Shown here in pieces: positions 53,401 through 64,000 of a stretch of DNA of 64,000 nucleotides. Source of the DNA: Serilophus lunatus (Eukaryota; Chordata; Aves; Passeriformes; Eurylaimidae); assembly GCA_013399895.1 (NCBI GenBank), contig VXBA01001424.1, positions 964 through 64,963 on the forward strand, given 5' to 3'. A program made the position numbers and the translations under genes. Numbering within the stretch: position 1 is the stretch's first letter; the number at the start of each line of letters is the position of its first letter. The notes under the pieces are model-generated. The model saw only the letters and a list, made by a program, of their open reading frames with translations, searched no databases and was not told where the DNA came from.

Positions 53401-56400
53401 AAGATGAAAACCGTCTGTATTGTGTAACCTTGCACTTTTTGAGTAAGAAAAAGAAAACACCAGCCTGTTTAGTTCATCACTTAAAGTGTGTAAATTTCAG
53501 CTCAAATACCAGATTTCTTCAGGACTCTTTTGCTTCCACTTTGGGGATCCCTGCCAATATAAACAAGCCAAACAGTGCAGAGTGCCATGTTATCGCTACA
53601 ACTGTGAACGTATACACTCACAGCCTCCTATAAAAATTGTTATGAATATCTTTGCAATACAACAGAATCTTTGTTACATGCTGAAGCTGGACACTTTGAC
53701 AGTTTGGCAGCTCTGCTGGAGAGCAAAGTTGTTTGGGGTAGATAAGAACCTGGCTAGCTTTGTTCTACCTAAAATGCACTGGTCCATTTTAAAAGCCACT
53801 TTTTTTTTTCAACACTGTCTGGCTTTTGTTTTTTGTACTAGCTGCTTGAAAGAAGGTTAATTTTTTCTTATGCATGCATGAAAATAATTATGTATGTTAA
53901 CAAGATCCAAGAGAAATACCTTAAGAAGTCTTTAAATGCCAGGCTGCAAAGCTTCATAAGCTGAATATTCTATACAAGTCATACATATCTGTCCAGTGCT
54001 ACACAAATGTCAATATCAAAGACAGCACAACAAGAAGGTATTTTTTACAGAGAATTGTACCACTTTCACTACAAACAAATACTCAAATATTAAATTTAAT
54101 TCTTTCCATTACTGAATAACTTAACATTGGACAGAAACTCTGGGGTTCCACAAAAGCAGCAAACAAGGGTATTCCCAGCTCCAACTAGCATAAAAGTGAC
54201 ACAAAAATCAAAAGAAAACAGAATTCTTCATACAACCTCAGGGGAAAAAAATAGTCATTAGATCTAGACAAATAACTCTTTTCCTAAACCACATAGTAAT
54301 CTACAGTTCCTATTTTATCACCACGTATTCATAGATATCTCAGTGCACATAAACATATTAATTCAGCATTATGTAATAATGCAACAGGCAGTGGAAAATT
54401 CTGCTATGAATGTGCAGTGTATTTATATCAAAAACAACACTCCATTAGACAGAAGAATTTAAACTGCTTGAATAACTTTCCTTTTTTAAGCATTTGAAAA
54501 TAGAATTCAAATACACATAAAGGTAAATTGTTTTTCATCTTAAACTTGAATTTACGTGGATAAATCACCTGTGTTTCAGAAGACAATAACTTGTACTCTA
54601 TGTTTCACTGGTTATGAGATTGCATACCTTTTCATGATACACTTTATCTCAAAGTTGTCTGTGGCTGTTCCTATTATGCTGTGTGCATGACCTTTTAGTA
54701 AGCTGAAGAAGATACAGTTATCTTCTTTTCTGACATGCAACATCTATCAATCAACATGTTTTCACGTAATTTATTCAAGGCAAATAGCAGCTCCTAAGGC
54801 TAGTGAACCGCAGCACTATCCCAGTGATTTTGATTAAGGAACGATGTGGACAGCTTAGGTGGGAAATGAAAAATGCATACCACTGCTGATAAAGATGTAA
54901 CTGAAACAGTAAACGGATCTGAAAGACCAAAATGTATATATATTAAAGTGAGTCACAGGAATTAATACAATCTAGTATCATTAATACAGGAGAGGTTTTA
55001 TTTGATGAACTTCTAATGCTGGCAGTTCAGTTTACCCTTGGTTTTTAAAGCAATGTCTACATAGTTTTCTTGGCCTAATCTACATTTTTCTCATTGAATC
55101 AAGAATGTAAATTAAGACAAAATGATTCTTTTTCAATTTCATGCTGAAGTAGCTCAAGTTAGTGAATGTAATTCCTCCTAACAAGAAAAATTTATCACTG
55201 TAAGCTCACTCAGTTGCCTCTTGTAGTGAGTTGCTGTATGTAGTTATGGAAGAGAAAGAATAAAAGGATTGATAAATGTGGCAAAGAAATGGCCTCTTTA
55301 ACTAATTCAAGGCAAGGCAAGTGCAATTAAATGACTCTTACCAAATGTAAAGATGTAAAGATCATTGCATCAACTATGTGATAATCTTTATCTCCGACAG
55401 AATGTGGTTTATTTTTCACTATGACTGATTTATTTACTCTATTCTGAAATAAGTCTTTCCTCTGGAAAAAGAAACAAAGTTGTCTTATACACTCTTATTT
55501 TAGCTGCTAGATGAATTTGAAATTTTTGCTCACTGTCAAATCTAACTATAATGAAATCAAAGTGTAAGTAAATGAATAAGGCATCTCAAAGTTATTATTT
55601 ATGTTTTAAGCTCTGCAGAAGCCACTTCATACATTTTGGAGATGGAAGTCCAGTTCCATATGCCTTTTATCTCACATACTAAGAAGGAGAACTTTCTGCC
55701 TTATGACTGTGAAAAGAAGGTTTCATTATTTTTTTGTCCTGCATATAAATCTCTAAAGTCTAAAATTCTAAATTCTAATTTAATTTCTGGCACAATTTCT
55801 GGTATACTTTATTCAGATAACACAAATAAATTTTGTTTAGATTTCGTGACTAAGAATTCAAACAATTCTACTGCTATTTTATGGTCAGAATGCCTGATTC
55901 ATAGGCTAGAAAACTACTGTGCTGTTACTGTGCAAATACTGAACAAATTGGCAATCTCTGCCCCTCAAAGGTTACTCAGCAAGGACAAGACAAGTGAAAT
56001 ACACGAAGAGATGCAAAACAGACAGAGGGGAAATTATAAAGAGACAAAGAAGTAACATTGTCAGCATGTCAGTGATCTCTGTATACCATCCTAACCATTG
56101 TCTATATCTAAATATGTCTCTGAAGGGAAGAATGAAGTCATTCACCAAGACACTGGAACCAGGATATTACGAGAAATTAGAAAAAATGATAAACTTTTAT
56201 GGAGTTACTTTAAGAGCTTAAAAAACAGTGATGAATAATCAAGGGCATAAACCAATGTAAGATGAACTACAGGGGGTTTTTATGTGGTATAATAAACAAG
56301 AAATACATTGTTAAGGTCTAAACAAAATGAAATAAGATTACTTCATTACTCACATTTGCTCTGCTAAATCCCTCTCTTACACTTGAATCCAACAACATAT

Positions 56401-56631
56401 TCTGTATTAGCTATCTGACATTTAAAATTTTCTAATGCCTCTAATTACAGCAGCTTTGCGTTTTTTACCTGTGTCAGACAAATTAGTCAACTCTTTTTGG
56501 TTTACAAGGTATTACATCAGTTTGGTTTCATATGTGAATGCCACTCTCTATCAATTCACTGCATTAATACAATCCAATCTAAATTGGCTAGCCTCATTGA
56601 AAAAAAAATGCTAATTTAGAAGACAGGAGGA
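44424..56631. other. Intronic DNA without recognised genes
   Basis: AT-rich, with a GA-rich run near 47999-48039 (ggaaaagaaagaaag-like). A GC-richer stretch at about 52021-52315 holds a 113-codon ORF with no recognisable family. The longest ATG-started ORF of the window (55636-56055, 139 codons) lies here and has the composition expected of chance in AT-rich DNA. No exon or transposon recognised. Confidence 0.62.
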
Positions 56632-56675
56632 AATTTATGTTCTTCTATTTTAGTAATTTATGTTCTTCTATTTTG
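56632..56675. repeat. Tandem duplication of a 23-base unit
   Basis: aatttatgttcttctatttt is repeated at a 23-base spacing with a near-identical second copy. It is a recent-looking slippage duplication. Confidence 0.9.
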
Positions 56676-59600
56676 ATTTAGTAAGAGAATTCATCATTCA
56701 ATAGAAGGAATCCAGAAAGTTCATAAGTGCAAACATAGAGCCAGCGGATAAGGGAGCCCGTTCCTGAAGTCCAAGGTCCATTCCTCTTCCCCTTGTACCC
56801 AGAGGAAGACTCAGATAAGCTCTACCCTCTTTCTTACTCAGTACAGAAAGTGCTCTCCTGCTATACTGCCCTGAGCAGAGTTGGCTCTCCTGCTTTAATA
56901 TCCTTTACCTGATGATCAGAAACATGGTTTTGAAGGTTACTAGTACTTCTTGTCATTATAAACACAATATTTTTGGCTCTAAAATAGAAGCTATGTTTCT
57001 TAGGGAATAATGAACGTCTGAACTTTGCAGACCAGTTCACTAGCTATGTGCTAATACACCAGCCACCAGAACCTGCCTTTCATGGACAATCTTCAGTCTC
57101 TTGCATTTTTGCATTTATACAGATGGTTTGTAGTACAATTGCCCTTCAGCCTCTTAGCAGTTGTCAAAATTAACAAAGGATGGAGTTCTTAATTAATTAC
57201 AGTAACATGTAGATGCCTAAATTAGGGCCCCATTAGATATGACACTTCACATGGGTAGCATAAAAAGATCAGGCAAATACACAGCAGGAAAGAGCAAAAG
57301 GCAAGGACAAACAAAGTGTTCTTGGTTACTATAAATGCGAGTTTCAGTCCACCCATGGATTAGCCAGTGCTGAGCTTGCTGTACATACCACGTGGACGTG
57401 AACTTCAGAGACAGTAAAAGCCATAGTGGATTTAGGTTTCTATGGAGCAGCACGGGAGAAAGTATGCAGGTGGCTGAACAAAAAATGGACTAATCAACAA
57501 TGAAGGCTGACGGAAGAGTGGAAATTAAAGTCGTGGGTTTAGCAAAACTATCAAGGAGAAGAGATTGTAGGAGAAAGGGAGAAGACATGGAAGTACTGGG
57601 AACCTGTAAGAAGTCCAAAATCCTGCCCTATTACAGATGGAGTAAATACATGAGAATGAAAAGACTCAATTTACACAAGAAATGATAGAATCACAAAAGA
57701 AACAGAAGCAGAGGTGAGAGATGAAGGGTGCTTGGAGTTATTCAGTCTTTTGGAAATCAAGAAAACACTGCAGATAATAGGACCAAAAAAGGGATGACTA
57801 TGTATTGGATAGCTGTTCAGTCTGAGACTCAGAAGGAAAGAGAGATGAGAGAAAAGGACGAATCAGATGTGGGACAGTAATGCTAATTTTCAGAGATCTT
57901 CATCAGTTTCAACCAAGGTTACAGTTCTCCTACCAGATCTTTCAGTGAAATACTCACCAAGAATAAAGGATTTTCTTTTCAGACAAGGGAAAAAAAGTGA
58001 AACATTAAGATAGTTGAATTGAAAGAGATTTAATTCCCTTGTTATTTTTTATAGATCTGAAATAAACTGTTGTAACAACTGCCAACATAGTAGAAACTTT
58101 CAGAGTTTACCACTATTTTTACCACCTGAATGTTTGAAATCACAATGATTCTTTTCTCAGCATTGAAGATTTGAAATGTTGTTTTTCTCATTCAGAATCT
58201 AATAATTACAGCATCTCATGAATTTATGCTTAAAATGTTTACTTTTTTACTATTTGGGATCACAGTAATTGCTGTTCACTACTTCCTAAATGCAGCCCAG
58301 TATCAGTCAAATGGAGACATACACTGCACTGGATGCCCCACAGCAGAAAACTATGGAATATTCAGTAATAAAAATCCCATAGTCTTTTATCAGACTTCTT
58401 AAATCAGGGCTAATCTTTCATTTAACAAAGAGAAAAGATGACCCAGAAGCAACCTAATTATTGGGCAGAACAGATCTTTGGGAGACCAGGACTCAAGTCC
58501 CTCTCAGCTGTTAACATTCAGATGGAGAATGAGTGATTATTTGTGGGACTGCAGCCTAAAAGTATGAAGTTATGTAGATGTAGGCAGGAGCCAGCATTTC
58601 TTTGAGAGCAGTTCTGTTTATGTTATAGCTTCTCAGTTTGCATTTCATAAAATGACCTTTCATCTTTTCACCCTCTGCTAGGTGAACTCTCTTGCCAGTC
58701 TGGCAGCTTATCGCTGCTGTCAGGAAAGGTGTTAGCAAACAGTGTGCATACTCTATGTATATGCAGTTAAAAACAAATCAGCAAATCTTAGATTGTCCAT
58801 TGCCAAGTGTGAAATATATCTACAATTGCAAATACAACCACACTAAATACAACCAGGCTAGTATTCAAATTTAAAAAAAACCCCAAACAACCAACCAATC
58901 AACCAATCAATCTCTTCTTTCCAAAGCAGAGAATGTCTTCCATGCTGATTTTAAGATGTGTATGAAATTGTACAAGCAGCAACCATATTTTTTCATAATT
59001 CTGACTTTTTTGATGACAAAATGAATTTTAAAGAACATTACAAAGCTGAAACAGTCACACCAAGCAGAAACTTCTAAAATACTTGTTGCAGATCCCCATG
59101 TTTCAAACTTATCAATGGTGAGAGTGTTGCAATACCACTGAAATACATACATTAGGCCCATAATATTGTAAGTGGAGCTTCAAAATATACTTACAAATGG
59201 TACCAGATGGTGATATGAAACTGGCATGATAAATAGCACTAACAATTTCAGAATGTAGGGGAAAATTTTATGAAGAAGGAAGAGTAGTGTGGATCTGATA
59301 CAATAAGTTTTAAAGAAAAGTTTGAAAATATGGGAATGGGTCCTCCAAATACTGTCTAGTTGAAAAAACATATAATCCTCCTTGGAAGTGAACTGAGTAG
59401 CTAAAAACAAGATGTGGCACCAAGGCCAAAGCTATAGAAAGTCTATGTCTGAAGGAAAACTGATGAGCTGTTTAAGACTTAAGTTCAATGTTTCACAACG
59501 TGTAGCAGGCCAAAGGGAAGACAAATACCAAACCAGATCATAAGCTGCTCTCCAAAGGCAGAAGCACTAGGATGAGAGGGTTTGGCCACTGCAATAAATG

Positions 59601-62590
59601 TACAGGTGAAAGAGCAATTGTGAAAAACAGTCAAACACAAAATTATCTAAGAAATCTCCTTGTCAGAAGAAGCTAAAAATCATATACAAAGACATGCAAA
59701 ATGAACAGGACAGCACTAAGACTGGAAAGAGCAGAGCTCCTGAAGTAACTATCAAAACTGTCATTAATCATTATCAGTCAAGATGAAGGTCATTGATGCT
59801 ACAAATAAAGAAAACACAAAGAAAGATCTAATTGAGTGCATGGAAGAAGGTGGACCTAAATGGTTATAAAATAAATTAAGAGATGATTATGACAAAAAAG
59901 ACTGAGGGGAGAGGAGACATTGTAAAGAAGATTGAAAATGCATGATCAGAATGGGAATTTAACTGTGCATATTGATTATCAGCAACAGACCATCACAACT
60001 CCCCAAACCCTCGACAAAAGGTACAGTATGTCACAACCTATCTAATAGTTACATTCAGTTTTAACAGCAGGTGAAATCTGAGTCATAGCTTCCATATTGC
60101 CTTTGGTTTAATGTATAACAACATCTATGATAACCTGTACCCCTGCACCAAAAATCTTGTGATAACCATTATAAGGCTGCTGGAAGAAAGCAGGCACCAC
60201 AGAAATGTCATGCAGACAACCACTGGGCTAAAAGTGTTTTTGCTTTTCTCTATTTTGTGAACAAAACACAGGTTATGTGTGTGAATATACATTATTGCTT
60301 AACACACTGACTTAAAACGGAGCAGTTTTGTTTTCAGAAAACATTTGATAAGAATGGGTAGGCCTGCTGGCAATGCATACATGTTTTGATATTTGTATTT
60401 TTAATTATATATAAAGATCAGAGATAAGTAATTATAACATTCACTAAGAATTTCTGGTTGTTTGATGAATCTGTGTTAAATATCTCCAGTTACTTACGAT
60501 TCATGCTATCTGATGACCAAAAACTGCCCACCTAGTCCACTAATAAATAAGTCATTACCAAAGATTTCCCAGATACTTTAAGAAAACAAATTCCAGCCTG
60601 CAGAGCGTTTGCCGAATTGTTTCTCAGATAATTTATTAGACATCTGTATTTTTGGACTGGCCATTTAAAACATATAATATTGCCCTCATTCCTTGGTTGA
60701 ATGACTGAGGAACTAAAATTTTTAGCTTAAATAAGAAGCAAGTACTGCTGTGAGAGCACAAGTAATTCAATTGAACTAGAAATATTTACCTACTACGAAA
60801 TAGAACACAGCATTACAACAATAATTGGTTTCATTAATTAGAAATGGGAGAAGAATCACATAACATTCAGATTCAAACAAACATTTTTGTTGTGAACTCC
60901 AGTAGGAGTAGCTTTCAGCTACAGAAACCAGCATTAATGCATATATACTATAATTTAATCAAATTGTGTATACTTTTTGTATTGATTTTAAAAAGAGCAC
61001 CTACCTCACATAATTTACAAGCTGAATGCCCAGCGAGCAAGGTATGCAATTTGTTCCCTTTTTCTCTAAACCCAGTTTCTAAAACCTGCCAGTCATCATT
61101 TAAAAAAGTAAAATAGGCAGCTGTGTTACAGAAGTGATTTTTCAAACAGAATCTAATGGCATCTGAACAAATATGAATAATATCTGAAATACCATTTCAG
61201 CAGTTACTAGGGCTTGAAAATGTCTTTGAAATTTATTTGCTCCTGGTTGGCTTGTGATGTTATATCCTGTAGACTCTGAGCAGAAACAGTATGCGATTGC
61301 TTTGCCTTGAAGTGACTTGTAAAGAAGATGGTAACCCTTTCTTTAGTGGCTGGCAGAGAGATACTCCCTGAAAAGAGGATTTTCCTAGGCAAGCACAACT
61401 GGACTTGTCAATGCATAGATGAGATAGCTCTCACTACGTTCCCTTCCCTTTAGTAGTACTTGCAAGAAGCACTGGTGCTCTAATGAAGCAATTTCCTCCC
61501 TTGAGCTGCAAGCCATGAGCCTTGCTACCCTGACTAGCCTTATGTAATGCTATTTGAAAAATCACCTGAAATTCCTGTATCCCCAGTAACAAGAAAACCT
61601 TGAAAAAGATACAGAAGTGACCAAAATTCTCCTTGAAGAACAAGGTGTTTCAGAGAAAAGAAATAGTTTGAACTCTTCAAAGTTAGGAGAAAAAATATCC
61701 AGGAACATGGGTGACGGTTAATACTATGCATGTAATAAAGCATTAAGTATAGTTGTGAGGTTTAGGCTTTTTGAAGGTATACAACCTTCTTTAACATATT
61801 AATGTCTATCTTCCACTAGCAATCAGCCATCCTGGTTTTATGGTTATTAATCTAAGTAAATTTTAAAACAGTATGTGCATTTCAAAGAATGGCATACCAA
61901 ACACACAGATAATAAAAAAAAATAGGTGTGTTAAAAGTAAAACAAAAAAACCTTTCTCTTTCCTCAGCCTACTTTAAGGATTGCTTATATTGCAAACTTC
62001 AAATGGAAAGGGGTGTAAGTAGGAGCAACTCAATCACTGGTAACTGGGACCATAGGTATGGTATTTAGAAACACTATTTATAAGCAGCCATGAGAGAACT
62101 GGAACTTTTTTGTCATTGTTTCCATTTTCGGGGAAAAAAAAAATCCCTTCAAGCTTCAACACTGTACAATTCTGCCATAGAGCACACATAAACCATGAGT
62201 AATCACAGGAGTTTTCTTAGTTCAGAAAAAAAGTACAGAGTTTACCAGATAGATAGTGTGTTTCCTTAAATTTGCAGAGAAGATGACTGTAATTCTTTTG
62301 GAATATTAAAAGAATATATCATCACTTAAAAATAAAAAATCCCTATACAACCAACTGGGACAAGTGGCAGGAACAAACAGTAGGGATGAAAAGTTACAAC
62401 TTCTAATTCTCTTGACACTTGAGGAATCTTCATTGTTATGTCCTTATTAAACTAATTCAAGTAAAAAAAATTTTCTGGTCATAAAACATAAGCCAGTGAC
62501 AAATTCTAAATTAAATTTTTGATCAAGGGTAATATACCCATCTACCTGCTAAACAGATGAACAAAACCACAACATTTTTTAGAGGTCAAT
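56676..62590. other. Intronic DNA with purine-rich stretches
   Basis: No supported gene. The plus strand is markedly purine-rich at about 57480-57900 and 59440-59960 (many aga, gaag and ggaa words), so the FOXP2 transcript is pyrimidine-rich there. An AACC/AATC tract sits at 58872-58911. Old retroviral or other transposon remnants could cause such bias, but no diagnostic motif was seen. Confidence 0.6.
58872..58911. repeat. AACC/AATC low-complexity tract
   Basis: An A8 run, then cccc, then aacaaccaaccaatcaaccaa-like units. It resembles the tract at 18.8 kb in composition and in following an A run. Confidence 0.85.
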
Positions 62591-62687
62591 GAATCACAGA
62601 ATCATCAAGGTTAGAAAAGACCTCTAAGATCATCAAATCCACATAGCACTGCCATGTGTAACACTAAACTAATGTCCCCAAAGGCAA
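62591..62687 (-). mobile_element. CR1-type LINE, 3' end remnant
   Basis: Read on the plus strand it starts gaatcacagaatcatcaagg and continues with gaaaagacctctaagatcat, then actaaact and aatgtcccc. This is the reverse complement of the 3' end of bird CR1 elements, whose tail is an ATTCTGTG/ATTCTATG octamer. The 3' end is therefore at the low coordinate and the element points along the minus strand. Only about 100 bases remain. The 5' truncation is typical of CR1, and several internal gaps and substitutions show it is old. Family identity comes from memory of the consensus, and the subfamily is not assigned. Confidence 0.85.
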
Positions 62688-62714
62688 AGAAGTTGGGTTT
62701 CATTGTATCAGTTT

Positions 62715-62730
62715 AAAAAAAAAAAAAAAA
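62715..62730. repeat. A16 homopolymer
   Basis: Sixteen A on the plus strand, soon followed by ggggg and another A run. It lies just beyond the CR1 remnant but is not part of the CR1 tail, which is at the other end. Confidence 0.85.
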
Positions 62731-64000
62731 GCAAAAGGGGGAAAAAAAGCATATACCAACAATTTTGAAGGCAAGGATTTCTCTACAAATCTAAGATGGG
62801 GGAAGGAATAATTCTCTCTTAAATATTTTTTTTTTCCATTTGCAAGAGCCTCTTTTATGCTGTTCAAAAGATGGAAGAGAACATAACCAAGACAGAAAAA
62901 TAAATAGCATTTCCCATTTTGCAGAGAAGAAGGTCTATCTTTTTTTCCCAGACAGTTTGGAAAGTGTTATATGCACCATTGGAGAAAAAGGTAAACTACA
63001 TTTCCAGTTTTCAGAGTCAGGTTAGGCAAGAGGACATGTTTTTTTAATTGCCATCTGCAGCGCAGAAATGTCTCTCTTAAGCAGGAAAAAAGATTGAGCC
63101 ATCAATAGTTGGAAAACGTTTCAGGAAGAAGAGTGGGTAGAGATCTTTAGAACAGAAGAAATGAAAAGAAAAAAGGTAGATGTGAAAGCTAACCTACAAG
63201 GTGAGGCACAGAGACAGGGCTCCTAACATCTCTAACAGCACAGCAACCATGGCCTTTTATGTAGCCCTTCAACCAATATGTGAAAGGAAGTAAACATATT
63301 AAGGAGCTGACACAAAGGAAATACAATCTGAGTTGACCGTATTATCCTCCAGAAGTTGTCCTCTAAATATACTAAGAAGTGCAGTCTGCCTGCTCAGAGC
63401 AATCTAACAGCAAAGTACGGAATCTTCTTAAGAACAACCTCAAAACATCATAAGAAGTTCTAATAACAAAATGCCTTTTAGCCTTGAAGTTGTGATAAAA
63501 ACACATCCAAATAGAGGCAGTACTGTAAGGTTATATTGACTAGTAATAGATACAATTTTAGAGATTTACATCACTGTTTTGACTTATCCCAGAAAAATCA
63601 TCTGTCATGTAAAGAATACTGCAGTAATGTAGATGACACTACAGCTGCTGAGCATTATTCAGTTATACTGGAGGGTATTCAAAGTTGGGTTTTTTCCTGA
63701 CATTACTAAAACTTCTTGAAGACACAACATTCTTGCCTCTTTAGGAAACAAACTGTTTTTAAATTGTACTGCCACAACACTTTGCACAATAGGGATCATG
63801 AATTTGAGTAAGTTTTTAAGGTCCTATAATACAAATACCTAAAATTACACACAACATTCAAGCGATTTTTTTTGAAGTATTGTTTGTATCTACATCTGAG
63901 AAGGACTGCAATGTTCTACTCAGTTGGACATGAACTTTCAAAATCCTCATATCACAGAATATCACTCCCTGCTTTTGTTTTATTTTTCTTTTACATGGCC
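62731..64000. other. Intronic DNA without recognised genes
   Basis: AT-rich and partly purine-rich (63080-63240). No exon, RNA gene or repeat recognised up to the window edge. Confidence 0.65.

Larger units (their letters stand above)
28997..64000 (-). other. FOXP2: FOXP2 intron upstream of the exon (partial)
   Basis: All sequence from the acceptor to the high-coordinate edge is interpreted as the intron between the start-codon exon and the exon at 28.9 kb. The start-codon exon should carry MMQESATET near its start and LLHLQQQQ at its end. I looked for the reverse complement of that CAG-rich end and of the MMQES start and saw neither, so the intron appears to extend beyond the window, over 35 kb. 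The sequence is AT-rich with many short A and T runs. It holds short tandem duplications, one CR1 remnant and a few GC-richer patches listed separately. Unannotated 5' exons or enhancers within it cannot be ruled out. Confidence 0.85.

Noticed and set aside
53349..53860. Two overlapping plus-strand ORFs (94 and 124 codons)
   Set aside because: They lie in different frames over the same DNA, with no recognisable family. Treated as chance.
55636..56055. Longest ATG-started ORF (139 codons, plus strand)
   Set aside because: Its composition is AT-driven and no motif or family is recognised. By a rough estimate with about 7% stop codons in AT-rich DNA, one ORF of this length is roughly expected by chance over six frames of 64 kb.
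63951..63966. atcacagaatatcac, which resembles a CR1 end
   Set aside because: It is not followed by the ggttggaaaagacct-type body seen at 62.6 kb.
28997..64000. FOXP2 start-codon exon (MMQESATET start, LLHLQQQQ end)
   Set aside because: No CTG-rich reverse-complement block or tgcatcat start context of the right kind was found. The exon is presumed to lie beyond 64000.
1..64000. tRNA, rRNA, CRISPR arrays, bacterial-type promoters or operons
   Set aside because: None were seen, and the spliced FOXP2 exon shows the DNA is vertebrate nuclear.

Overview
The window looks like AT-rich bird nuclear DNA lying inside FOXP2, the forkhead transcription factor gene linked to vocal learning. FOXP2 runs on the minus strand, so high coordinates are 5' in the gene. 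The anchor is one 90-base exon at 28907-28996 (minus). It reads as FOXP2 residues 57-86 in human numbering, in phase 0 at both ends, between a strong acceptor and a good donor. A bird is inferred from three things: a decayed CR1 LINE 3' end near 62.6 kb, AACC/AAAC-type low-complexity tracts common in bird introns, and sparse interspersed repeats with no recognisable L1 or Alu-like elements.

Layout by coordinate. 1-526 (plus): the 3' end of a non-LTR retrotransposon. Its reading frame is open from base 1, broken by one in-frame TAG, and then continues in frame into a C2HC zinc-knuckle. 527-28906: the intron downstream of the exon. It holds an isolated GC-richer patch at 5437-5511 with exon-like borders, a (GGGAA)n microsatellite at 8445-8492, and an AACC/AAAC tract near 18.8 kb. 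28907-28996: the FOXP2 exon. 28997-64000: the upstream intron. It holds short tandem duplications, a near-perfect palindrome at 44.4 kb, a second AACC-type tract at 58.9 kb and the CR1 remnant at 62591-62687.

I looked for the neighbouring FOXP2 exons and did not see them: the start-codon exon with its short glutamine run, the next exon (residue 87 onward, glutamine-rich), and the alternative 25-residue insert exon known in mammals. Both introns therefore seem to run past the window, over 35 kb upstream and over 28.9 kb downstream. Most open reading frames here are short, begin at arbitrary ATGs in AT-rich DNA and resemble no family I know.

I found no operon, CRISPR array, RNA gene or clearly new multi-gene system. 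The best leads are the FOXP2 exon and its two informative codons, the retrotransposon remnant (possibly an RTE-type element, which is unusual in many birds), the exon-like patch at 5.4 kb, and two sequences able to form G-quadruplexes in the introns.
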